A stretch of DNA of 64,000 bases. It comes from Acetobacter fabarum. Its GTDB lineage: Bacteria > Pseudomonadota > Alphaproteobacteria > Acetobacterales > Acetobacteraceae. Of the stretch, positions 8,227 through 16,996 are shown piece by piece (positions within the stretch are counted from its first letter, which is position 1; each line of letters opens with the position of its first letter). Position numbers and translations under genes: made by a program. The stretch spans positions 1 to 64,000 of the forward strand of contig NZ_WOTG01000006.1 of the NCBI RefSeq assembly GCF_011516925.1, given 5' to 3'. The notes below the pieces were generated by a model. It searched no databases. It was not told where the DNA came from and saw nothing but the letters and a program-made list of their open reading frames with translations.

Positions 8227-9570
8227 TTGCCAGAGACAAGCCCTCAGTCATCCATGCAATCGCGTGGTCTTGCCGCCTTTTTGGGCATACCTAAACCACT
8301 CTTTTTTGGTTTTGTCGGTCTGCTTCTGTTTATGGTCGGCGATGGCGTGGAAGCCGGATACCTTGACACGTACATGCTCCACCATGGGCACAGTCAGGGT
8401 GATGTGAACCTTATGTTCACAACGTATGGTGTTACCGTCATGCTCTCTGCATGGTTGGCGGGGCCATTATCCGATCTGTTTGGGCCACGTCGTACCATGT
8501 GGGCAGGCCTGCTGCTCTGGGCATTGCTGGAAGTGGGTTTTCTGTCTTTGGGGCTAGGGCCGGATAACCTGTCCATGACTCTGCTGTTCTATACGCTGCG
8601 TGGGTTTGCCTATCCGCTGTTTGCGTATGGGTTTCTGGTCTGGATTGCGGCTGCCACCCCTGCACGGATGCTGGGTTCTGCTGCGGGCTGGTTCTGGTTT
8701 TCCTTTTCTGCGGGCCTGCCAACCCTTGGGTCACAGTTTGCGCGCTACACCATTCCTTACATAGGGGAGCTAGCGACTTTCTGGTGCTCTTTGGGGCTGG
8801 TGATTATTGGTGGTCTGATAGCCCTGCTGCTGGTTAATGAGCCCATTGGATCCAAACCGCTGATTGCTGCCAATGCTGATAAAAAGCAGGTTTTCTTCGG
8901 GTCTGTCAGCATCATGTGGCGTGAGCCCAAAACGCTGGTTTCCGGCATTATTCGGACCATTAACACATCATCCGAATATGCCTTTCTGGCTATTATGCCT
9001 GCTTTTTTTGTGGATCAGCTTCACTTCTCCCAGTCGCAGTGGCTGGACCTGCTTTCGCTGATCTTCCTTGGCAACATTCTGTTCAACCTTGTCGCCGGGA
9101 TGTTGGCTGACAAGCTTGGCCACCGGTTTGTTATTGCCATTGGCGGGTGCGTTGGTTGCTGCGTGACCATTCCCCTCTTTTATTACGTCCCATTGTGGTA
9201 CCCCGGTAACTTCACACTGGCGGCAATTGCGGGCTTTGTTTATGGGGGCACCGTTGCTGCATTTGTGCCTATGTCCGGCCTGATGCCCCTGATCTGCCCA
9301 AAGGAAAAGGCTGCGGCCCTCTCCATTCTGGGGTTGGGCGCTGGTGCTAGCACCTGGGTGGGGCCTGCGGTTGTCAGCGTTTGTGAATCCTGGTTCGGGA
9401 TGGGGCTGGAAGGTGTGATCTGGAGCTTTTCTGGTCTTTATCTCCTGGCGGGGGTGCTGACCCTGTGCCTGCGCATTTCGCCCGAAGCGCACCGGCATAC
9501 TGAAATGCTGGAAAAAAAGAAAAAACAATCCAGATCGGCCGATTTCCACGGAGCCCAGCAAACAGCCTGA
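8227..9570 (+). CDS. MFS polyol permease, RbtT/DalT/CsbX type
   Basis: 447 residues with about 12 predicted membrane segments. The N-terminus GIPKPLFFGFVGLLLFMVGDGVEAGYL is characteristic of the ribitol/arabitol proton-symporter group; motif A appears as GPLSDLFGPRR. It probably imports a sugar alcohol (arabitol, ribitol, mannitol or similar) across the inner membrane. The TTG start is supported by AAGGAGAGA ending eight bases upstream; an ATG at codon 10 is the alternative. A polyol dehydrogenase is encoded 2 kb away on the other strand, which supports the substrate class. The exact polyol cannot be told from sequence. Confidence 0.85.
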   Translation: MPETSPQSSMQSRGLAAFLGIPKPLFFGFVGLLLFMVGDGVEAGYLDTYMLHHGHSQGDVNLMFTTYGVTVMLSAWLAGPLSDLFGPRRTMWAGLLLWALLEVGFLSLGLGPDNLSMTLLFYTLRGFAYPLFAYGFLVWIAAATPARMLGSAAGWFWFSFSAGLPTLGSQFARYTIPYIGELATFWCSLGLVIIGGLIALLLVNEPIGSKPLIAANADKKQVFFGSVSIMWREPKTLVSGIIRTINTSSEYAFLAIMPAFFVDQLHFSQSQWLDLLSLIFLGNILFNLVAGMLADKLGHRFVIAIGGCVGCCVTIPLFYYVPLWYPGNFTLAAIAGFVYGGTVAAFVPMSGLMPLICPKEKAAALSILGLGAGASTWVGPAVVSVCESWFGMGLEGVIWSFSGLYLLAGVLTLCLRISPEAHRHTEMLEKKKKQSRSADFHGAQQTA

Positions 9571-9600
9571 TTACAGGTTAAAAAGCATCGAACACAAAAA

Positions 9601-9627
9601 GAAAGGGAGGCTCTACACCTCCCTTTC
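9601..9627. terminator. Bidirectional terminator between permease and fumC
   Basis: A 10-bp perfect stem GAAAGGGAGG (9601-9610) / CCTCCCTTTC (9618-9627), with a run of A on its left, so it has a T tract when read on the minus strand. It sits between two convergent genes. Confidence 0.7.
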
Positions 9628-9761
9628 CCACTTCCGCCAAGAAGTTTTGTCTTTCAACAAGGCCGAAGTTGCTCCCCAGTACGATCACACCGCAATGATA
9701 TGCATCAAGCTTTGGTGATTTAGGTAGCCAAGCCGTTTGACCGTGCTGTTACGAGCAGATT

Positions 9762-11207
9762 TTAAGCCCCAGCAAGGCCATTCCCGACCATTTTGCTCGG
9801 GTTCACAGTCTGATCAAAAACTGTTTCACTTACGCCTGAAGCCAGGGCTGCTTCTTTAAGTGTCTCATTCCGCGCCATGGCCCGGTGAGCAATGGCAGAT
9901 GCTTTGTCGTACCCGATAACGGGGCTGAGTGCTGTAACCAGCATCACCGAGACTTCCACGTAATGTTTGATGTTGCGTTCGTTCAGGGTTGTTCCTTCAA
10001 CGGAAAAGACTCTGAAGTTTTTGCAGCCATCAGCCAGAATACGGATCGCATGCAACACATTTGCGGCAATGACTGGCCGCATGACATTTAATTCAAAATT
10101 GCCTTGAGCACCCGCAAACGCAACCGTAGCGTCATTCCCCAACACCTGCGTTGCAATCATGATCAGGGCTTCACATTGTGTGGGGTTAACCTTGCCGGGC
10201 ATGATGGAAGACCCTGGTTCATTTTCCGGCAGGTTAAGTTCTGCCAGCCCACACCGCGGACCGGAACCGAGCCACCGCATATCATTGGCAATCTTCATTA
10301 ATGCTACAGCAAGGCCACGCAGCCCGGCCGATGCGCGCACCATGGCGTCCAGCCCGCCCAGAGCAGAAAATTTATTGGGGGCTGTTACAAAGGGCTTGTC
10401 GGTCAAAACAGCAATATGTTCGGCAATTGCCTTGCCAAAGCCCTTGGGGGCGTTCAGGCCCGTACCAACAGCCGTGCCACCGGCCGCCAGTTCAGCCAGA
10501 TCCGCTCGGGCTGCACGGAGCGTATTCAGCGTGGTTTCAAGTTGCTGTGCCCAGCCAGACCATTCCTGCCCTACCGTTAGGGGCACGGCATCCTGCAAGT
10601 GGGTTCTGCCCATTTTGACTACGGCGTTCCACATATCGGCTTTGGCCCGGATACTAGCAATAAGCGCCTCTACCTGCGGGACAAGGGTATTTTCTATTTC
10701 AAGCAATGTGACAACATGCATGACTGTGGGGAATGAATCATTGCTCGACTGCCCCATATTCACATCATCATTGGGGTGCACGGGCGTTTTGGAGCCAACC
10801 TGCCCACCTAGGAGTTGAATGGCCCTGTTGGCAATAACTTCATTCACATTCATATTTGTCTGAGTGCCCGAGCCTGTCTGCCAGACAAAAAGCGGGAACT
10901 CGGCATCTAGCAGGCCAGAGCTTACCTCATCCGCTGCCTGAATAATTGCGGCGGCCTTCCAGTTGGGGAGCCGGTTATCTGCCAGATTGACCTGTGCTGC
11001 AGCTTTTTTAACAATGCCATAAGCACGGCAAAGCTCTATGGGCATCCGGTCCTGCCCAATGGAAAAATGCACCAGACTGCGCTGTGTCTGCGCCCCCCAG
11101 TAATGGTTGGCAGGCACATCAATTGTGCCCATGGAATCAGCTTCCTGCCGCGTGCCGGTCGCGTCTATGCCAATGCTTATGTCTTGCAGCGTGTATGTTT
11201 CTGTCAT
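9762..11207 (-). CDS. fumC: Class II fumarate hydratase
   Basis: 481 residues from the ATG at 11207, preceded by GGGAG at a good distance; the frame remains open upstream but without homology. The fumarase/aspartase signature GSSIMPGKVNP and the substrate-binding stretch SGTQTNMNVNE are present. The enzyme reversibly hydrates fumarate to L-malate in the TCA cycle. Class II enzymes are oxygen-stable and lack an iron-sulfur cluster, which suits a strict aerobe. It lies between the polyol permease and polyol dehydrogenase but is probably a separate transcription unit. Confidence 0.95.
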   Translation of the reverse strand: MTETYTLQDISIGIDATGTRQEADSMGTIDVPANHYWGAQTQRSLVHFSIGQDRMPIELCRAYGIVKKAAAQVNLADNRLPNWKAAAIIQAADEVSSGLLDAEFPLFVWQTGSGTQTNMNVNEVIANRAIQLLGGQVGSKTPVHPNDDVNMGQSSNDSFPTVMHVVTLLEIENTLVPQVEALIASIRAKADMWNAVVKMGRTHLQDAVPLTVGQEWSGWAQQLETTLNTLRAARADLAELAAGGTAVGTGLNAPKGFGKAIAEHIAVLTDKPFVTAPNKFSALGGLDAMVRASAGLRGLAVALMKIANDMRWLGSGPRCGLAELNLPENEPGSSIMPGKVNPTQCEALIMIATQVLGNDATVAFAGAQGNFELNVMRPVIAANVLHAIRILADGCKNFRVFSVEGTTLNERNIKHYVEVSVMLVTALSPVIGYDKASAIAHRAMARNETLKEAALASGVSETVFDQTVNPSKMVGNGLAGA

Positions 11208-11596
11208 CTTCTGCCGCTCCCACTGTAACGTTCCAGACAAACAGCCCCTTTGGGGTGATATGTTTTCATTGTTTTTGAAGCGTGATGCCAGCCATATGCC
11301 ACGCGGCATCATGGGGACACAACGAAAGTCCACCCCCTATATGTGGTGGAGAGAGCGCATTGCTCTGGCTTCGATTGGCATGAAGGGGCATTTGATACAT
11401 GCTACCCCAACGGCCTGCAAATCAGACGGTTCCACGGTATAACGCGAATGTGGGAACCCTTGGGAAAAGGTTATCTATGCGTTTGGAGGGCTGATGCGAA
11501 CAGAGGGAGCACTCCGTGAAAAAAGGTTCTCTCTGCCCGCCAGTAGTCTGCTGTGTATGCGTTAAACCGCACACACAGGCTTTGCTTATGCGGGCG
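11208..11596. other. Non-coding stretch between fumC and the polyol dehydrogenase
   Basis: 389 bases with short frames in several directions but no recognisable protein or good ribosome-binding site. The right end holds a terminator-like dyad for the dehydrogenase; the left end must contain the fumC promoter. Confidence 0.5.
11551..11578 (-). terminator. Terminator-like dyad after the polyol dehydrogenase
   Basis: CTGTGTATGCG (11551-11561) pairs with CGCACACACAG (11568-11578), 11 bp with one wobble and a 6-base loop. It lies 18 bases past the dehydrogenase stop on the minus strand. No clear T run follows, so it may be an RNA-stabilising hairpin instead. Confidence 0.4.
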
Positions 11597-13063
11597 TTAG
11601 GTGGGCAATGTTGCCAGAGCCGCCAGAACACCCTGGGTGCGTATAATTTTACGCAGCTCAATGACCTTTTGATCCAAGGCAGAACTCTCCAAATCCCTCC
11701 ATGCATCGAACGCAGGCAGCTTTAAGCCTGCGGCATAATCATCAGAATGCACAAGGGCTTCCTGCTCCGCCGTGTAGGCTGGTTCAGACGTTGTATAAGT
11801 CTGCCCCTGCGCATTGATGCCTCGCAGCATTTCCAGATACGCGGCCATGCCAAAAGCAATGCGGGAGCAGTCTTTGTGGCCAAGGAGCAGATCGCGGACT
11901 GTTTGTGTCCAGAAAACCTGAATTTTTGCACAGCCATCACTGGCAATGCGCAAGGTCTGATCGGCCATGGCGGGGTTGGAAAAACGGCTTAGGACACTTT
12001 GCATATAATGCTGCAAGCTTACACCGGGCGGCGCTTTGAGAGTTGGAATAACATCCCGGGTTAAAAAGTTTTCCACATTCTGCTTGAGTGCGACGTCTTT
12101 TACCGCCTGATCCACGTGCGCATAACCCAACAGAATAGCGGGAAAACTGAGCATGATATGAGAGGCATTGAGCATGCGGATTTTAACGTGCTCATAATCC
12201 GTAACATCGGTTACAAACTGCACGCCGGCTTTGGCCAGGTCTGGCCGGCCATTGGCAAAGTTATCTTCCAGCACCCATTGGTGGAAGTCCTCCGCCACCA
12301 CAGGCAGATCATCTTCCAACCCGCTGGCAGTATTTAGGGCTTTGGCAATATCTGCTGTAACGGTTGGGGTAATGCGGTCCACCATGGCATTGGGGAACGT
12401 GGCATTCTGCGCAATCCAGTCGGCCAGTTCCGGGTCACGCGCCTGAGCAAAACCAAGAAAAGCCTTTCGGGCAACATCGCCATTATGCCGCAGATTATCG
12501 CAGGACATGATGGTAAACGCTTTTGTTCCCGCAGCGCGCCGGCGGCGCAGACCTTCCACAACATACCCAAAAACGGTTTGTGGGTTTTCGGGGTTTTGCA
12601 GGTCGCTTTGCACGTCCGGATTGCTCAGGTCGAACATGCCGGTGGTTTCGTTAATATTATAACCACCTTCAGTTATGGTCATGGACACGATGCGGATATC
12701 GGGATTGCTTAAATGCTCCAGCACTTTTTGTGGGTTTTGAGGGGCAAGCAGGTAATCCCGCAATGCGGCAATGATCCGCACGGAACGATCCCCCGTTGGA
12801 GCGCATTCGGTCAAGGAATACAGGCAATCCTGCGCATGGAACAATGCGGCTTTTTTGCTGGAATGGTCACCTTTTGTCAGGCCAACGCCGATAATGCCCC
12901 AGTCTGGTTCTGTCTTGAGGATTTTATCAATATAAAATGCTTCATGCGCCCTGAAAAAATTACCAACACCAAAATGAACAATACCTGCCTTAATATCCAG
13001 CGGGTTATAGTCTGGTAAATGCACAGGAGACTTCACATTGCCAAGACATTCAAGAGTGAGCAT
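11597..13063 (-). CDS. NAD-dependent polyol dehydrogenase, mannitol/arabinitol dehydrogenase family
   Basis: 488 residues, the usual length of the long-chain secondary-alcohol dehydrogenases. The start at 13063 is fixed by GGAGGAACGC directly before the ATG. The nucleotide-binding segment IVHFGVGNFFRAHEAFYID and the catalytic KIRMLNASH (Lys-x4-Asn-x2-His) are intact. It should oxidise mannitol to fructose or arabinitol to xylulose with NAD+ in the cytoplasm. With the RbtT-like permease nearby it gives a minimal uptake-plus-oxidation route. Mannitol 2-dehydrogenase (mtlK/mtlD) versus arabinitol dehydrogenase cannot be settled by eye. Confidence 0.88.
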   Translation of the reverse strand: MLTLECLGNVKSPVHLPDYNPLDIKAGIVHFGVGNFFRAHEAFYIDKILKTEPDWGIIGVGLTKGDHSSKKAALFHAQDCLYSLTECAPTGDRSVRIIAALRDYLLAPQNPQKVLEHLSNPDIRIVSMTITEGGYNINETTGMFDLSNPDVQSDLQNPENPQTVFGYVVEGLRRRRAAGTKAFTIMSCDNLRHNGDVARKAFLGFAQARDPELADWIAQNATFPNAMVDRITPTVTADIAKALNTASGLEDDLPVVAEDFHQWVLEDNFANGRPDLAKAGVQFVTDVTDYEHVKIRMLNASHIMLSFPAILLGYAHVDQAVKDVALKQNVENFLTRDVIPTLKAPPGVSLQHYMQSVLSRFSNPAMADQTLRIASDGCAKIQVFWTQTVRDLLLGHKDCSRIAFGMAAYLEMLRGINAQGQTYTTSEPAYTAEQEALVHSDDYAAGLKLPAFDAWRDLESSALDQKVIELRKIIRTQGVLAALATLPT

Positions 13064-13272
13064 GCGTTCCTCCAAAATATTTACAATCAGAGCGGCAACT
13101 GTAATTGGTCTTATCCCAAATTTCAACACGGATATTAAGTTATTATAATATTCTCATTACTCATTGCGTAATTTTTAATATTTATTTTCATTATGCTCCC
13201 CTCCCCTTGTTCTGGCGCATGTTATCTTCCATGATGCCAAAATCATTTTACCCTCTATCCAATAGGCATAAC

Positions 13273-14319
13273 ATGAACAAACGCGAACTTGGCCGTACTG
13301 GCATTATGGTGAGTGAACTCTGCCTTGGTACAATGACCTTCGGCCAGCAGAACACGCAGACTGAAGGGTATGCCCAGCTTGATCTGGCGCTGGAGCGGGG
13401 TATCAATTTTATCGACACAGCCGAACTTTACGCCATTCCGCCGCGGGCCGAGACATATGGCGCAACGGAAACCATTATCGGCAACTGGCTTAAAGCCCGG
13501 GGCGGACGCGATAAACTGGTTATTGCCAGCAAGGTTGTGGGGCGTTCATCATCCCCGTGGTATCGGCCGGGTGGTGAGCAGGCGCGCCTGACCCCCCGCC
13601 AGATCCGTTATGCTCTGGAAGGTTCCCTGCGCCGTCTGGGCACGGATTATATTGACCTGTACCAGCTCCATTGGCCCGACCGCACCATTGGCTTGTTTGG
13701 AGAAGGCGGGACCACGTTCAAGGACCTCCCGCCAGATGATTCCGTGCCGGTGGAGGAAACACTGAGCGTGCTGGGTGACCTTGTAGCTGAAGGGAAAATC
13801 CGCCATGTCGGCCTTTCCAACGAGACAGCATGGGGTGTTGCCAGTTTTCTGGCAGCTTCCAAAACCGGTCTGCCGCGTGTTGCATCCATTCAGAACGCGT
13901 ACAACCTGATCAATCGTACGTTCGAAATCGGGCTGGCAGAAATGGCTCTGCGTGAGCGTGTGGGGCTTCTGGCCTACTCCCCCCTCGCCCAAGGTTACCT
14001 GACGGGTAAATATCTGGATGGTGCCCGGCCGCCCGGTGCGCGTACGACCCTTTTTAATCGTGCTCAGCGTTACGAAAAACCCGGTGTGGACGAGGCAATC
14101 TGTGCTTACATGGACCTCGCCCGGCAGGAAGGGCTAAACCCGGTGCAACTGGCTATCGCTTTTGTAACAAGCCGGCCATTTGTTACGTCCAATATTATTG
14201 GTGCAACCAGCATAGAGCAGCTTGAAACCATTCTTGGTTCTCTGGATCTGGTGATTACTCCTGAATTGGAAGCAAAAATAAACGCGATCCATCAGGTTCA
14301 CTCCAACCCGGCTCCCTGA
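13273..14319 (+). CDS. Aldo/keto reductase, Tas-like
   Basis: 348 residues from the ATG at 13273 (MNKRELGRTGIMVSELCLGTMTFG); the frame is open further upstream but without homology. The catalytic tetrad is visible: D and Y in FIDTAELY, K in VIASKVVG, H in LYQLHWPDR. It resembles E. coli Tas, an NADPH-dependent reductase of the AKR superfamily. The physiological substrate is unknown. Promoters for it and the divergent polyol dehydrogenase share the 210-base gap. The next gene starts 14 bases after the stop, suggesting cotranscription. Confidence 0.88.
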   Translation: MNKRELGRTGIMVSELCLGTMTFGQQNTQTEGYAQLDLALERGINFIDTAELYAIPPRAETYGATETIIGNWLKARGGRDKLVIASKVVGRSSSPWYRPGGEQARLTPRQIRYALEGSLRRLGTDYIDLYQLHWPDRTIGLFGEGGTTFKDLPPDDSVPVEETLSVLGDLVAEGKIRHVGLSNETAWGVASFLAASKTGLPRVASIQNAYNLINRTFEIGLAEMALRERVGLLAYSPLAQGYLTGKYLDGARPPGARTTLFNRAQRYEKPGVDEAICAYMDLARQEGLNPVQLAIAFVTSRPFVTSNIIGATSIEQLETILGSLDLVITPELEAKINAIHQVHSNPAP

Positions 14320-14333
14320 TTGCTCTGTAATTT

Positions 14334-14900
14334 ATGATGACTGTGTGCCGCACGAGATTAAAAAGCAGAATAGTGCGCTTGGCGCTGAGTGTCAGCTTTA
14401 TGTCTTTGGCGGCATTCGGTATGCTGGCACGGCCAGTTCTGGCCGCGCCAGAGTTGAGCAAAGCGGCGCAGCAAATCCGTAATGAAGCGCATATAACCGG
14501 CGCAGCCCGTTTTACTGCCCCGGACTTCAAGCCCGGTTTAGTGCGGCATATGGTTATGTTTCGCTTTAACCCACGAACAACACAAGCTGAGCGCAATGAG
14601 GTTACAAAACGCTTCATTGCACTGCGCCACCTTTCCCGTCGTTCAGATGGCTCAACGCCGGTTCTCTCGATTGAAACCGGGCCACAGATCAGTGGAGAAA
14701 ATGCGGATATTGGCTTGGAACAGGCTTATCTGGTGACCTTCCGGTCCGAGGGAGACCGTAATTTTTACGTTGGGCGCCCAATTGTAACCGATCCACGTTA
14801 TTTTGATCCTGCGCATGACGCCTTTAAAGCGTTTGCCGCACCGTATCTGGAAAAAGTCGTTGTTTTTGATTTTCCCGTAGAGGCAAGCGGGCAGCACTGA
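14334..14900 (+). CDS. Exported Dabb-domain (stress-responsive A/B barrel) protein
   Basis: 188 residues. A basic N-terminus and hydrophobic core ending PVLA-APE form a signal peptide. Residues ~68-180 (VRHMVMFRFNPRTTQAERNEVTKRF, ending PYLEKVVVFDFPV) match the ferredoxin-like Dabb fold. The two-base-adjacent ATG at 14337 is an alternative start; no clear ribosome-binding site is seen. The domain is usually cytoplasmic, so the signal peptide is notable. Its role is unknown. Confidence 0.75.
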   Translation: MMTVCRTRLKSRIVRLALSVSFMSLAAFGMLARPVLAAPELSKAAQQIRNEAHITGAARFTAPDFKPGLVRHMVMFRFNPRTTQAERNEVTKRFIALRHLSRRSDGSTPVLSIETGPQISGENADIGLEQAYLVTFRSEGDRNFYVGRPIVTDPRYFDPAHDAFKAFAAPYLEKVVVFDFPVEASGQH

Positions 14901-14913
14901 ACACCACACAGAG

Positions 14914-15882
14914 CTACTGAATGTGCAGCCCCTTCATTTTGCGGTAAAGGGTCGCCCGACTAATACCCAGACTACGGGCTGTGGCGGCCACATTGCCGTG
15001 GCTGGCCGCCAGTGCGGACCTGACTACGCTTTCTTCCGCTTTTTGCAGGCTTATTTCGGAACCTGATTCCAGCTCTGTCAGCAGGTTGGGGTGGTCTTTG
15101 ATCATGTCATCCGTCCATCCCATCATCAGGCGGGCGGCATGTGTTGCTCCGGTCACATCTCCATCGCCATTCAGGGCGACGAGTAGGGAGGAGCATCCTT
15201 CGGCTGGGCCAAGGGTCAGGATTTTCTGGCCTGCATAATGTTCACGAAAAAGGTGTTCTTCTATGCGGCGGCCTGACTGCAGCAGAGTATCCATAACTAG
15301 CGCGGCGTAGGGTCTGGTGCTGTTCCCACTGGGGGCAGCCAGATTTAGGGCTCCCGCTACATGCCCCTGAGCATCAAAAAGCGGAACCGCATAGCTCGCC
15401 AGAAGTGAAAAGCAGAACCGCCAGTGTTCCCCCTGCCCCAGAAATATAGGACATTTTTCCTTTACACATGTGCCAACACCATTCGTGCCTGCGGCGGATT
15501 CATGCCAGATAGCTCCTTTGCGCAAATGGAGCCTGCGGCAGACTGACAAATGGGTTTCGTCCACGCAGCGGGCCAGAATGGTTGCATCCGGGTCCGCCAG
15601 TAGCACCATAAGACCCATGCCCTGCACCAGCTCAAAAAGCCGCCGCATCTCCCCCATGGCAGATTTTAGCAAGAGGGATGAACGCCCACTGACCTGTCTG
15701 AATTCTGCCCCGGATAACACATCGGCTATCCATCCCTGTGAGGGGTCCAGATTATAGGCAGAGGCACATCGCTCCCATGACTGCTGGATACAGGTATCGC
15801 TTGTCGCTGGAGTTCTCTCGTGCACCGGGTGTGGCAGAATATCGTCTTCCGCTATTCTTGCCCTGCTCTGGTTGCCATTCAT
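14914..15882 (-). CDS. AcoR-like Fis-type transcriptional regulator lacking the AAA+ domain
   Basis: 322 residues from the ATG at 15882 (preceded by GGTGGAAG); a GTG four codons upstream is possible. The N-terminal third has the SWERCASAYNLDP motif typical of AcoR-type activators. A GAF sensor domain follows (~60-215, GTNGVGTCVKEKCPIFLGQGEHW), and a Fis-type helix-turn-helix closes the protein (GNVAATARSLGISRATLYRKMKGL). The central sigma-54 AAA+ ATPase of classic AcoR is missing, so it probably acts on sigma-70 promoters. The neighbours are an outer-membrane protein and a PQQ dehydrogenase, possible targets. Confidence 0.82.
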   Translation of the reverse strand: MNGNQSRARIAEDDILPHPVHERTPATSDTCIQQSWERCASAYNLDPSQGWIADVLSGAEFRQVSGRSSLLLKSAMGEMRRLFELVQGMGLMVLLADPDATILARCVDETHLSVCRRLHLRKGAIWHESAAGTNGVGTCVKEKCPIFLGQGEHWRFCFSLLASYAVPLFDAQGHVAGALNLAAPSGNSTRPYAALVMDTLLQSGRRIEEHLFREHYAGQKILTLGPAEGCSSLLVALNGDGDVTGATHAARLMMGWTDDMIKDHPNLLTELESGSEISLQKAEESVVRSALAASHGNVAATARSLGISRATLYRKMKGLHIQ

Positions 15883-16035
15883 GCAGTCTTCCACCAGTTA
15901 ACCCGTACTATCCTTTGCGTGTGCGACAAAGATGTGAGGCCTGAACCCGGTCGGCATGATACTGCACATTATAACAAGATTTAAAGAAAATTTTACCTCA
16001 ACGTGAAAGGGTGGGATGTTGCTTATGCATTTCTT

Positions 16036-16926
16036 TTACCAAAGGTAGACAAACTTCACATAATACGCGTTGGTTTCGGGCGTATTGCGCGCCTCGAGGG
16101 AGTGCGAATAACGGCCAGTCACCGAAAAATGCTTGGAAATGTTATACATCAACCCCAGCCCCAATGTTGTTTCCCTGCTATTGGAATCATCAAGGTAGCG
16201 TTTGGCCGAATTGTCGTATGTGCCGGTTACATTCTGCCAGTCAAACGCAACAAACGGTTCCAGTTTTTGAGTTGCTTTCCAGCTGAAGCGTAAATTGGAG
16301 TAAAACACCACGCCGGGTGAATAACTATGGGCACCCTTTACATGTTTTGTTGAGCCTACAACGGTGCCGGCATCCCCATCGAAGCTGAAGTGTTCCCATT
16401 CATAGTCAAATATAAAGCTGGAAATATTGGACCAGTAATGAGGGGATGTTGCATCACGGGTCCCTTCTGGCGTCTGCATAAAGGTCTGTATGCCAAAGGT
16501 GCTGTGCGCATTGGGTTTGAACCACGCCGCTGGCCCTACAATGGTTGGCCCCAGCCCCCCATAATCCGTGCCATTCGCCAGAGAATAACTCTCGGACTGG
16601 ATCAGCTCAAAAGCAAAACCTACGTGGGGAATGGCTTCAAAACTGCGGAAATGCACATATTTGGTCATGCCCGCCCATGTATGGCTGCCACCACGGGCTT
16701 GCCGCTGGCCCAGGCTGTTATATGTGCTGCCCGCAGCATTTCCATCCCCATACTGCACCAGCACGTTAAAGGGTTTGAAATCGACCGGCAGATCATATTC
16801 GTGCGGGCCAATAATGCCGAGTGTCACATCCGCAGCGTGAGCGGGAGACGCATAAAGCAGAACCACACCGGGTATGACGAGGCGAAGCAAAGAGCGCAGC
16901 CGCTCCGGCTTTTCTGTCAGACGCAT
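16036..16926 (-). CDS. Outer-membrane beta-barrel protein, phenol-degradation MetA-like
   Basis: 296 residues from the ATG at 16926; a TTG seven codons earlier lies in the T tract of the upstream terminator and is unlikely. The N-terminus is a signal peptide ending ASPAHA-AD. The rest alternates polar and aromatic residues in beta strands and ends YYVKFVYLW, with the terminal aromatic residue typical of outer-membrane barrels. It resembles the MetA/SphA-like transporter family (PF13557 type). It follows the PQQ dehydrogenase gene and may let its substrate or product cross the outer membrane, but a terminator separates the two genes. Confidence 0.75.
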   Translation of the reverse strand: MRLTEKPERLRSLLRLVIPGVVLLYASPAHAADVTLGIIGPHEYDLPVDFKPFNVLVQYGDGNAAGSTYNSLGQRQARGGSHTWAGMTKYVHFRSFEAIPHVGFAFELIQSESYSLANGTDYGGLGPTIVGPAAWFKPNAHSTFGIQTFMQTPEGTRDATSPHYWSNISSFIFDYEWEHFSFDGDAGTVVGSTKHVKGAHSYSPGVVFYSNLRFSWKATQKLEPFVAFDWQNVTGTYDNSAKRYLDDSNSRETTLGLGLMYNISKHFSVTGRYSHSLEARNTPETNAYYVKFVYLW

Positions 16927-16945
16927 CAGAAGGATTTCCGTATTC

Positions 16946-16983
16946 AAAAAAGAAACGGGGCTCCAGAAAAATCAGGAGCCCCG
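16946..16983 (-). terminator. Rho-independent terminator after the PQQ dehydrogenase
   Basis: A 9-bp perfect stem CGGGGCTCC (16956-16964) / GGAGCCCCG (16975-16983). On the minus strand it is followed by TTTCTTTTTT. It lies between the dehydrogenase stop and the start of the outer-membrane protein, so the latter is expressed by read-through or from its own promoter. Confidence 0.8.
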
Positions 16984-16996
16984 CATGGAAGGCGCG

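Noticed and set aside
11422..11706. 94-codon frame between fumC and the polyol dehydrogenase
   Set aside because: It overlaps the 3' end of the dehydrogenase in another frame and has no start signal.
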